Shown here one piece after another: positions 1 to 5,589 of a stretch of DNA of 9,105 nt. A model generated the notes under the pieces. That model had not been told where the DNA came from and did not search any database. It saw only the letters and a list, made by a program, of their open reading frames with translations. Position 1 is the first letter of the stretch. Each line of letters begins with the position of its first letter. This DNA comes from an uncultured Alphaproteobacteria bacterium (GTDB lineage Bacteria; Pseudomonadota; Alphaproteobacteria; Puniceispirillales; Puniceispirillaceae), in the NCBI GenBank assembly GCA_913031555.1, contig CAJWDO010000050.1:1-9105 (forward strand), read 5' to 3'. Made by a program: the position numbers and the translations under genes.

Positions 1-253
1 TCTCGTTCAAAAACACATCGAGCGTCTGCCCCGACACCACCTCGATGATGCGGCCGACCAGATCAGTCTGGCGGTGCGCCGGGTCCTTGGCACCGTCGAG
101 ATCGACAAGATGCAGCCAGTCGGCGCCCACGTTCGCATATGATCTGGCGACAGCCACCGGATCAGTGCCGTAGGTTGTCTTCTGCGCGAAATCGCCTTTG
201 TGGAGGCGCACAACCTCACCAGCAATCAGGTCAATGGCCGGATAGATGATCAT
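1..253 (-). CDS. hisA: HisA, phosphoribosylformimino-AICAR-phosphate isomerase (5' part only)
   Basis: This is the N-terminal 84 residues of HisA, the cytoplasmic (beta/alpha)8-barrel isomerase that converts ProFAR to PRFAR in histidine synthesis. The frame begins MIIYPAIDLIAGEVVRLHKG, with the catalytic Asp at residue 8 in the AIDL strand, then GDFAQ and the signature WLHLVDLDGAKDP at residues 46-58. The ATG lies 6 nt after the hisH stop codon, so it is the operon's next gene. The gene runs off the left edge; a full HisA is about 240-250 residues. Oddity: after ...TLDV (residues 77-80) the family has a phosphate-binding QVGGGIR stretch, but the last codons here read FLNE. That may be a real variant, a disruption or an assembly artefact at the edge. 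The identity of the N-terminal part is secure; whether the whole gene is intact is unknown. Confidence 0.9.
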   Translation of the reverse strand, partial: MIIYPAIDLIAGEVVRLHKGDFAQKTTYGTDPVAVARSYANVGADWLHLVDLDGAKDPAHRQTDLVGRIIEVVSGQTLDVFLNE

Positions 254-259
254 GACGGG

Positions 260-874
260 TCAGGCCTCCCTGCCAGATGGCAGATTGATGAAATTCTGCA
301 GGATCGCGGCTCCAACTGGGCCGGACCGTTCCGGATGGAACTGTGCGCCCATGAAATTGCCACGCGCGACAAGGGCGGTGAAGGCGCCGCCATAGTCACA
401 TGCCGCCACCGTGTCCTGCGAGACCGGCGCGGCGAAGCTGTGAACAAAATAGACATGCGCCCCGGGCGCGATGCCGGCAAGCAGCGGGTTCGCCTGGGCC
501 CCCGCCTGCGGGATCAGGCGATTCCAGCCCATATGCGGCACAGTCAGGCCGGAAGACGGGTCAAACGCCGCGCAGGTGCCGCCAATCAGGCCAAGCAGCG
601 TTGTGTTGTCCTCTTCCGAGCGCTCGAACAAAAGCTGCATGCCAAGACAAATTCCCAGCACAGGCTGCGTAAGGCCACGGACGCATTCGATAAGCCCGGC
701 AGCCTCCAACTGTGCCATTGCCACCGGCGCAGCGCCGACACCCGGCAGGATCACCCGCTCGGCGGCGGCAATGATTTCGGCATCGGCGGTCAGTCGCGCC
801 TCGACACCAAGCCGTTCGAGGGCAAACCGCACCGAGGCGATATTTGCACCGCCACTGTCGATGATTGCGATCAT
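260..874 (-). CDS. hisH: HisH, glutamine amidotransferase subunit of imidazole glycerol phosphate synthase
   Basis: This 204-residue class I glutamine amidotransferase hydrolyses glutamine and passes ammonia to HisF, which makes IGP and AICAR from PRFAR. The nucleophile elbow GICLGMQ carries Cys76, and the other triad residues are His180 and Glu182 in QFHPERS. The oxyanion-region motif LPGVG (residues 43-47) and the HisH-typical PHMGWN (113-118) and YFVHSF (142-147) are present. Length is normal for the family. The N-terminus (IIDSGGANIASV) and the C-terminal half look closer to the enterobacterial HisH than to the DYGxGN type. The start ATG is 9 nt after the hisC-hisB stop, and the Shine-Dalgarno GAGGT overlaps that TGA, which suggests translational coupling. 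The partner hisF is expected beyond hisA, off the window. Confidence 0.96.
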   Translation of the reverse strand: MIAIIDSGGANIASVRFALERLGVEARLTADAEIIAAAERVILPGVGAAPVAMAQLEAAGLIECVRGLTQPVLGICLGMQLLFERSEEDNTTLLGLIGGTCAAFDPSSGLTVPHMGWNRLIPQAGAQANPLLAGIAPGAHVYFVHSFAAPVSQDTVAACDYGGAFTALVARGNFMGAQFHPERSGPVGAAILQNFINLPSGREA

Positions 875-883
875 GACATTACC

Positions 884-2563
884 TCACAACACGCCCTTGG
901 TGCTTGGCAGTTCGGCACCATCCTGACGGATCGCCTGCCGCAGCGCCCGCGCAAACCCCTTGAAACAGGCCTCGACCATGTGGTGCGCATTCTCGCCTTC
1001 AACGGCGATGTGGAGATTTGCCTGCAGATTCTCAGCGAGTGAGCGGAACACATGCTCAATCATGTCGGTCGGCAGATCGCCGACATGATCAGCCGGAAAT
1101 TCACCCTTGAAGTCGAGGTAATATCGCCCGCTCAGGTCCAGCGCGACGGTAACCAGCGATTCATCCATTGGCAGACAGAAACCATACCGCCCGACGCCTC
1201 GTTTGTCGCCAAGCGCCGATCGAATGGCGACCCCGAGGGCGATGGCGCAATCCTCAATTGTATGGTGCGGATCGATGTGAAGATCACCATCACATTCCAG
1301 CTGCAGCGAAAAGCCGGCATGTTTGGCAATCTGGTCGAGCATGTGGTCATAGAAACCGACACCGGTGCTGATCCGCACCGGCGCCTTGCGGTCAAGATTG
1401 ACTTCGACCGAAATCGCCGTCTCGCTGGTCCGGCGAACATGCCGCGCGATGCGTTCCTCACCGGGGGCGGAAACCGCCTCGCCACGCAGAATGGCCAGCA
1501 TCATGTCCATCTCGTCCTCGGTGCCGATTGACACCCGAACAGCATTGGCAAGGCCGGGCTGATGCGACTGGTTGCGGAGAATGACTCCCGCCTCGCCCGC
1601 GCGGGCGCACAGCGCGTCGGCATCATCGACAATCATCAGCAGATAGTTGGCATCGGTTGGCAGCACCTCGCGAACAGGCGCTGTGTCACGCGCCGCGGCG
1701 GCGAATTCGTCACGGCGGGTAATGATATCCTGCCGTTTTTCAGCCAGTTTCACCTGGTTGGCTGGCGCCATGATGGCCATCACCGCCTGAACGACGGGCT
1801 GCGGGATCGGATAGGGTGCCAACACTTTGGACAGCAGCTCGCTGACATCGGCCCGCGCCACGGCCACCCCGCACCTGACCCCGGCCGCCGCATGCGATTT
1901 CGACAGGGTACGCAGAACAACAAGGTTGGCATGGCTCTCCAGCGCCGCCGCAATACTGTCGACACCGGCATATTCGATATAGGTCTCGTCGACGACGACA
2001 AGGGCGCGCCCAGCAAGTTCGGCGCACAGGTTAAGGATCGCGTCACGATCCATCAGATTCGCCGTCGGATTGTTCGGGGAACAGACGAATACCAGCTTGG
2101 TATTGTCATCGCATTGCGCCAGCACCGAAGCCGTATCAAGAGCAAATCTATCGGCAAGCGGAGCCTCGCGCACCTCCACGCCTTGCAAGATCGCTGATTG
2201 TCGATACATGGCAAAGGTCGGCGGACAGATGATGATGTTATCAACAGGCGGCACACAGAAGGCCCGCATCAGGCAATCGATCGCTTCGTCCGCCCCGCGC
2301 ATGACCGTGACATTGCGCGACGACAGGTCAAGCCAGTCACAGATGACCCGCATAAGTTCGGGCGGTTGCTGCATCGGATAGCGCGCCAGATCCGACGCCC
2401 CGACATAAGGCTCATACGGGGATTCATTGGCATCAAGGAACACCGTGGCGCCGCCGCCGGCGACAAGCGAGCGTGCTGACACATAGCCCTTCATGGCGCG
2501 GATTTCCGGACGCGCACGCGCGGCCATACCGGCCTGCGCCCTGGATGGTGTCTGTGAAGTCAT
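884..2563 (-). CDS. HisC-HisB fusion: histidinol-phosphate aminotransferase plus imidazoleglycerol-phosphate dehydratase
   Basis: This 559-residue protein joins two enzymes of consecutive steps. Residues about 1-360 are a fold-type I PLP aminotransferase of the HisC family: LDANESPY (43-50), SPNNPT (162-167), DETY (192-195, Asp192 and Tyr195 contacting PLP), LSK with PLP-lysine Lys222, GVRCG (228-232) and the substrate-binding Arg343 in RVSIGT. A short linker follows (about 361-369). Residues about 370-559 are a complete IGP dehydratase: RTSET (378-382), GVGFYDHMLDQ (401-411), the metal-binding HHTIED (433-438), PMDE (465-468), DLSGR (476-480), HHMVEA (527-532) and the terminal PSTKGVL. Both active sites look intact. 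The dehydratase makes imidazole-acetol phosphate, the aminotransferase's substrate, so channelling is possible. There is no histidinol-phosphatase domain, unlike E. coli HisNB. The start has GAGG directly after the hisG stop, 9 nt before the ATG. I give no symbol because the fusion has no standard one (hisC plus hisB). Confidence 0.96.
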   Translation of the reverse strand: MTSQTPSRAQAGMAARARPEIRAMKGYVSARSLVAGGGATVFLDANESPYEPYVGASDLARYPMQQPPELMRVICDWLDLSSRNVTVMRGADEAIDCLMRAFCVPPVDNIIICPPTFAMYRQSAILQGVEVREAPLADRFALDTASVLAQCDDNTKLVFVCSPNNPTANLMDRDAILNLCAELAGRALVVVDETYIEYAGVDSIAAALESHANLVVLRTLSKSHAAAGVRCGVAVARADVSELLSKVLAPYPIPQPVVQAVMAIMAPANQVKLAEKRQDIITRRDEFAAAARDTAPVREVLPTDANYLLMIVDDADALCARAGEAGVILRNQSHQPGLANAVRVSIGTEDEMDMMLAILRGEAVSAPGEERIARHVRRTSETAISVEVNLDRKAPVRISTGVGFYDHMLDQIAKHAGFSLQLECDGDLHIDPHHTIEDCAIALGVAIRSALGDKRGVGRYGFCLPMDESLVTVALDLSGRYYLDFKGEFPADHVGDLPTDMIEHVFRSLAENLQANLHIAVEGENAHHMVEACFKGFARALRQAIRQDGAELPSTKGVL

Positions 2564-2572
2564 CGCGGCCTC

Positions 2573-3478
2573 TCAATCAAGCATCTTTTCAATCGGAACA
2601 ACGAGGATCGACGAGGCACCGCGGTCCTTCAGCGCCTCCATCGTCGACCAGAACACTTCCTCGTCACAAACAGCATGGACCGCCACCATGTCATCATTAC
2701 CCTGCAACGGCATAACTGTCGGCGATTGTGACCCCGGCAGCACGGCCTTGATCTCATCCAGCACGGACACCGGACTGTTCAGCATGATATAGCGGCTCCG
2801 CTCAGCCCGGAGAACGGCATTGATCCGCACCAGAATAGTTTCACACAAAGATCTAAGATCATCCTGCATATCATTGTTTTGAATAATAACAGCCTGGCTT
2901 TGCAGGATGATATCCTGTTCCGCCAGACCGTTTGAGATCAGCGTATTTCCGGTCGATACAAGATCACAGATAGCGTCGGCAAGGTGTGTTCGCGGCGCCA
3001 CCTCGACAGCCCCCTCCATCGTCACAATGTTCGCCTCAACGCCCCGCTCGGCAAGAAAGGCGGCCAGCAGACCGCGATAGGAGGTGGCGATTGTGCGCCC
3101 GGCAAGGCTGTCCAGCCCGTCATATGGCATGTCGTTCGGCACCGCGATGGACAGGCGGCAACGGCCAAACCCAAGTTCGATGACCTGTGACAATCCCCCA
3201 TAAGTCTCGGCCTCCAGAAGTTGGGTTTCAAGAAGCGTGTTCTGCCCGATGATGCCAAGCTGACATACCTGGTTTGTCAGAAAGGCCGGAATGTCGTCGT
3301 CGCGGACAAGAAAGATATCAAGTGGAAAATTGCGCGCCCGGCAGAGAAGCTGATCCTTGCTCTTCTGCAGCGAGATGCCGGCTTTCTCCAACAATGCGAA
3401 GCTTTTTTCCGACAGACGACCCGATTTCTGGATGGCGATCTTCAACCGGCCGTCGTTGCGATGTGATTTTGCTGTCAT
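2573..3478 (-). CDS. hisG: HisG, ATP phosphoribosyltransferase, long (self-regulated) form
   Basis: HisG condenses ATP and PRPP to phosphoribosyl-ATP, the committed and feedback-controlled first step of histidine synthesis. The protein has 301 residues, matching the long form (E. coli about 299), not the short form that needs HisZ. The N-terminal catalytic lobes start IAIQKSGRLS (14-23); VRDDDIPAF (58-66) and GIIGQN (75-80) follow. The PRPP-binding segment is EGAVEVAPRTHLADAICDLV (155-174), then STG. From about residue 226 (SRYIMLNSP) a C-terminal regulatory domain of the HisG_C type runs to the ending GASSILVVPIEKML (287-300), implying inhibition by histidine. AGGA lies 8 nt before the ATG. 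The gene follows the YerC-like regulator by 24 nt and precedes the hisC-hisB fusion by 9 nt. The bases around 2850-2890 are visibly AT-richer than the neighbours. hisD, usual next to hisG in the enteric operon, is not here. Confidence 0.97.
   Translation of the reverse strand: MTAKSHRNDGRLKIAIQKSGRLSEKSFALLEKAGISLQKSKDQLLCRARNFPLDIFLVRDDDIPAFLTNQVCQLGIIGQNTLLETQLLEAETYGGLSQVIELGFGRCRLSIAVPNDMPYDGLDSLAGRTIATSYRGLLAAFLAERGVEANIVTMEGAVEVAPRTHLADAICDLVSTGNTLISNGLAEQDIILQSQAVIIQNNDMQDDLRSLCETILVRINAVLRAERSRYIMLNSPVSVLDEIKAVLPGSQSPTVMPLQGNDDMVAVHAVCDEEVFWSTMEALKDRGASSILVVPIEKMLD
2858..2911. repeat. Perfect 11-bp inverted repeat inside hisG
   Basis: ATCATCCTGCA (2858-2868) is mirrored by TGCAGGATGAT (2901-2911) with a 32-bp spacer. 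It covers codons for about residues 190-207 of HisG and sits in a locally AT-rich patch. No function is evident. Confidence 0.5.
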
Positions 3479-3502
3479 CAGTCAAATCCTGGATGGCGGG
3501 CT

Positions 3503-3802
3503 TCAGCCCTCGATTTTCCCCAACCGCCGCATGATCGTGCGGTAGCCGTCATTCCCGTTGTTCAGAAACCGCGCAACGCGAACGATGGTAGCGGTGCTGA
3601 CATTCGTTTCCGCGGCAATCCGTCGGTAGGGAATGTTCTGCACCAGCATCTGCGCGACACGCCAGCGATCGACCAGACCTTCAAGTTCGGCTGGTGTGCA
3701 AAGGTCATGAAAAAAACTCCGGACCTCCTGCAGCTTGTCAAGCTGTAGGATGGCTTCATAGAGATCCTCTTCATGCGCCTTGTCTATTCGCGCGCGCTTC
3801 AT
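3503..3802 (-). CDS. YerC/YecD-type TrpR-family transcriptional regulator, probable his operon regulator
   Basis: This 99-residue all-helical DNA-binding protein matches the TrpR-related YerC/YecD family. Its N-terminal half has the characteristic LYEAILQL and FFHDLCTPAELEGLVDRW pattern (residues 14-47). It is followed by a helix-turn-helix around 58-80 (IPYRRIAAETNVSTATIVRV) and a short C-terminal tail with GYRTIM. It is the first gene of the his transcript, 24 nt before hisG, so it probably senses histidine status and controls its own operon. As I recall, TrpR-family proteins of this type (called HisR in some regulon work) have been proposed as histidine regulators in Firmicutes; the assignment here is by family and position. 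The start ATG has AGG 7 nt upstream. A candidate operator lies 26-43 nt upstream of the gene. The effector and binding site are inferred, not shown. Confidence 0.9.
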   Translation of the reverse strand: MKRARIDKAHEEDLYEAILQLDKLQEVRSFFHDLCTPAELEGLVDRWRVAQMLVQNIPYRRIAAETNVSTATIVRVARFLNNGNDGYRTIMRRLGKIEG

Positions 3803-3827
3803 GGCTGGCCTTGCTGGGTGGTTGTGA

Positions 3828-3845
3828 TAGCGGTTTAATACGCTA
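3828..3845. promoter_or_regulatory. Candidate operator: 18-bp imperfect palindrome
   Basis: TAGCGGTTTAATACGCTA has inverted arms TAGCG and CGCTA around an 8-bp centre containing TTAA (7 of 9 symmetric pairs match). Its edge lies 26 bp from the regulator's start codon. It overlaps the candidate -10 box, the position expected for a repressor site. Size and symmetry suit a small dimeric TrpR-family protein. This is an inference from position and symmetry only. Confidence 0.45.
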
Positions 3846-3863
3846 AAACACCAATGTCAACAA
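3835..3863 (-). promoter_or_regulatory. Candidate promoter of the regulator-his operon
   Basis: Read on the minus strand, TATTAA (3835-3840, 4 of 6 to TATAAT) lies 17 bp downstream of TTGTTG (3858-3863). A perfect TTGACA (3855-3860) overlaps that -35 candidate but would give a 14-bp spacer to the same -10. Transcription would start roughly 25 nt before the regulator ATG. The exact box pairing is uncertain, but this is the most promoter-like stretch in the 131-bp gap, and the gap holds no other gene. Confidence 0.4.
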
Positions 3864-3933
3864 TGATTGATCAAAAAACATCTTCTGAACCGAGTGTTTT
3901 GGTGATTGGTTCTTCTTGCGAATGATGCCCTTG

Positions 3934-4437
3934 TCAGGACAGTTCCCGCACCCGGATGAAGGACAGCAAACGACCCGACTCCGGTTGAATATCCCGGATA
4001 TACCGAACATCAAACCCGATATCGGCAACGCAGCTTGTCGGAAAGTAGGACATGTTGACCCCGGATGGCGGTGATTCGACAAGGTTGTGGAGAAGCACGA
4101 CAAGACCCGGATTGTGCCCGATCACCATCACACGCTCACAATCACCGGCATGCGCCTCGATCGCAGCCAACACCGTTGTGCCACCGGCCTCATAGATGCT
4201 GTCGAGAAAAAGCACCGGAATGTCAGGCCAGTCGGCAGATGCACGTTCAAAGGTCTGACGCGTACGCGTCGCCGTCGACACGATAACAAGATCGGGCAGC
4301 AACCCCTTTTCCTTGATGAAGTGCCCGATGCGAGCCGCGTTCCTGCGTCCCCGTGATGCCAGAACACGTTCGGGGTCTGCCGTCTGCAAATCCGGGTCCT
4401 CGGCCTTTGCATGCCGAAATAATGTGATACGCGCCAT
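3934..4437 (-). CDS. SixA-like phosphohistidine phosphatase (histidine phosphatase superfamily)
   Basis: This 167-residue single-domain protein of the RHG/phosphoglycerate-mutase-like superfamily is of the small SixA type. The N-terminal LFRHAKA holds Arg8 and the phospho-accepting His9. The family pattern SxATRTRQT (residues about 54-62) supplies a phosphate-binding Arg58. Glu83 in IYEAG is the candidate general acid, and VIGHNPGL carries the second His108. SixA proteins dephosphorylate phosphohistidine on phosphotransfer proteins such as ArcB or PTS components; the substrate here is not deducible. I chose the ATG at 4437 because GGAGAG lies 7 nt upstream and the RHA motif then sits at the normal distance from the N-terminus; an in-frame ATG at 4485 would add 16 unconserved residues. 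The gene ends 131 bp before the his regulator and is divergent from the cysteine synthase gene. No clear terminator follows it. Confidence 0.88.
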   Translation of the reverse strand: MARITLFRHAKAEDPDLQTADPERVLASRGRRNAARIGHFIKEKGLLPDLVIVSTATRTRQTFERASADWPDIPVLFLDSIYEAGGTTVLAAIEAHAGDCERVMVIGHNPGLVVLLHNLVESPPSGVNMSYFPTSCVADIGFDVRYIRDIQPESGRLLSFIRVRELS

Positions 4438-4444
4438 CAGCGAA

Positions 4445-4450
4445 CTCTCC
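4445..4450 (-). promoter_or_regulatory. Ribosome binding site that decides the sixA-like start
   Basis: GGAGAG on the minus strand is 7 nt before the ATG at 4437. The alternative upstream ATG at 4485 has no comparable site. Confidence 0.7.
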
Positions 4451-4559
4451 GCCGACAGGTTTGCATGTAGGTCGATGTCTGCCAAGCCACAAGTCGCCGG
4501 AACATCGATAAAACTGGGTGATGACAGTCCCTGCCCGACACTCTAGATTGGGGCGAAAC

Positions 4560-4563
4560 AGGA
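4560..4563 (+). promoter_or_regulatory. Ribosome binding site favouring the 4573 start of cysteine synthase
   Basis: AGGA lies 9 nt before the ATG at 4573. It abuts the other in-frame ATG at 4564 with no spacing, so it cannot serve that start well. Confidence 0.55.
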
Positions 4564-4572
4564 ATGGTAACC

Positions 4573-5589
4573 ATGCATCACAACACCGGCACCCAGGAAC
4601 TTCTGAACGCCATTGGCAACACACCGCTTATACGTCTTTGCGCTGTGTCTGAGGCAACCGGGTGCGATATCTATGGCAAGGCCGAATTCATGAACCCCGG
4701 CGGGTCTGTCAAGGACCGTGCCGCGCTGGCCATTATCGAAGAGGCCGAGGAAAGCGGCGCCCTGCGGCCCGGCGGCATGATTGTCGAAGGCACAGCCGGC
4801 AATACCGGCATCGGGCTGACCATGGTCGGCAATGCCAAGGGCTACACCTCGGTCATCGTGATGCCAGAAACCCAAAGCAAGGAAAAAAAGGACGTCCTGC
4901 GCGTCTTCGGGGCCGATCTGCGGCTCGTCCCCGCCAAGCCATACAAGGATCCCGGCAACTATGTCCGCTATTCGGAGAGGCTGGCGATGGAGCTTGCCGA
5001 GACGCACCCGGGCGGTGTGATCTGGGCCAACCAGTTCGACAATACAGCCAATCTGCGGGGGCATTACCGAACAACCGGACCGGAAATCTGGCAGCAGACT
5101 GACGGGCATATCGACGGTTTTACCTGCGCCGTCGGATCCGGCGGCACGATTGCCGGCGTTGGCCGCTATCTGAAGGAACAGAACCCGGATGTTCGCATTG
5201 CCCTGTCAGACCCTGATGGATCGGCGCTTTATGGCCACTACATGCATGGTGAATTGAAGGCCGAGGGCAACTCGATTTCCGAAGGCATTGGGCAGGGGCG
5301 GATCACCGCGAATCTTGCCGAGGCACCGATCGACACCGCCTATCGTCTGTCGGATATCGAGGCTCTGCCCTATATCTACGATCTGATGCGCGCCGAGGGC
5401 CTTTATCTTGGCGGATCAACGGCAATCAATGTCGCCGGTGCCGTCGCCATGGCACGCGAACTTGGTCCCGGCCATACGATTGTGACAATCCTTTGTGACA
5501 GCGGTCAGCGCTACCAGTCAAAAGTCTGGAACCCCGAATTCCTGAAATCGAAGTCGCTTCCCGTCCCCGCCTGGCTCGAGGACAATTGA
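4573..5589 (+). CDS. cysK: Cysteine synthase (O-acetylserine sulfhydrylase), long alphaproteobacterial CysK type
   Basis: This 338-residue fold-type II PLP enzyme makes cysteine from O-acetylserine and sulfide in the cytoplasm. It opens with the family's IGNTPLIRL, followed by NPGGSVKDRAA with PLP-lysine Lys47. The substrate loop is TAGNTG (74-79; classical CysK has TSGNTG), the phosphate-binding loop is GSGGT (188-192), and CDSGQRYQSK near the end carries the serine expected near the pyridine nitrogen. It belongs to the slightly long group found in Rhizobiales and relatives, with SEGIGQGRITANL and a C-terminal FLKSKSLPVPAWLE; E. coli CysK is about 323 residues. An in-frame ATG at 4564 would add three residues but has a poor ribosome site. 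Its stop shares one base with the next gene's ATG, so the two are co-translated. Exact substrate preference among OASS-like enzymes cannot be read from sequence alone. Confidence 0.93.
   Translation: MHHNTGTQELLNAIGNTPLIRLCAVSEATGCDIYGKAEFMNPGGSVKDRAALAIIEEAEESGALRPGGMIVEGTAGNTGIGLTMVGNAKGYTSVIVMPETQSKEKKDVLRVFGADLRLVPAKPYKDPGNYVRYSERLAMELAETHPGGVIWANQFDNTANLRGHYRTTGPEIWQQTDGHIDGFTCAVGSGGTIAGVGRYLKEQNPDVRIALSDPDGSALYGHYMHGELKAEGNSISEGIGQGRITANLAEAPIDTAYRLSDIEALPYIYDLMRAEGLYLGGSTAINVAGAVAMARELGPGHTIVTILCDSGQRYQSKVWNPEFLKSKSLPVPAWLEDN
5578..5581 (+). promoter_or_regulatory. Ribosome binding site inside the cysteine synthase end, serving sseA
   Basis: GAGG within the last codons of cysteine synthase sits 7 nt before the ATG at 5589. 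It supports that ATG over the TTG three bases earlier. Confidence 0.6.

Larger units (their letters stand above)
4438..4572. promoter_or_regulatory. Divergent intergenic region between the sixA-like gene and cysteine synthase
   Basis: The two genes point away from each other, so both promoters should lie in these 135 bp. I see no convincing -35/-10 pair on either strand. A 7-bp inverted repeat, TCGATGT (4472-4478) and ACATCGA (4502-4508), with a 23-bp gap may be chance. The region is assigned by layout rather than by motif. Confidence 0.35.

Noticed and set aside
200..1042. An 280-residue open frame on the plus strand opposite hisH and the end of hisC-hisB
   Set aside because: It is antisense to two well-supported genes, has no recognisable motif and a composition typical of a shadow frame in GC-rich coding DNA.
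1562..2197. A 211-residue plus-strand open frame opposite the HisC domain
   Set aside because: It is a shadow of the HisC coding frame and has no support of its own.
3873..3901. A possible terminator for the sixA-like gene (AAAACA and TGTTTT arms followed by Ts on the minus strand)
   Set aside because: The stem is only about 6 bp, almost all A-T, with a 14-nt loop, so it is too weak to call.
3803..3933. Search for a histidine leader peptide or attenuator upstream of the his operon
   Set aside because: No short frame with a run of His codons and no terminator/antiterminator pair could be seen.
4438..4485. A longer sixA-like protein starting at the ATG at 4485
   Set aside because: The extra 16 residues are not part of the family, and the ATG at 4437 has a clear GGAGAG site and places the RHA motif correctly.
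4543..5109. A 188-residue open frame on the minus strand opposite cysteine synthase
   Set aside because: The cysteine synthase frame has all family motifs; this antisense frame has none.
5586..5588. A TTG start for sseA three bases before the ATG
   Set aside because: The adjacent ATG at 5589 is better placed relative to GAGG at 5578-5581 and is a stronger start codon.
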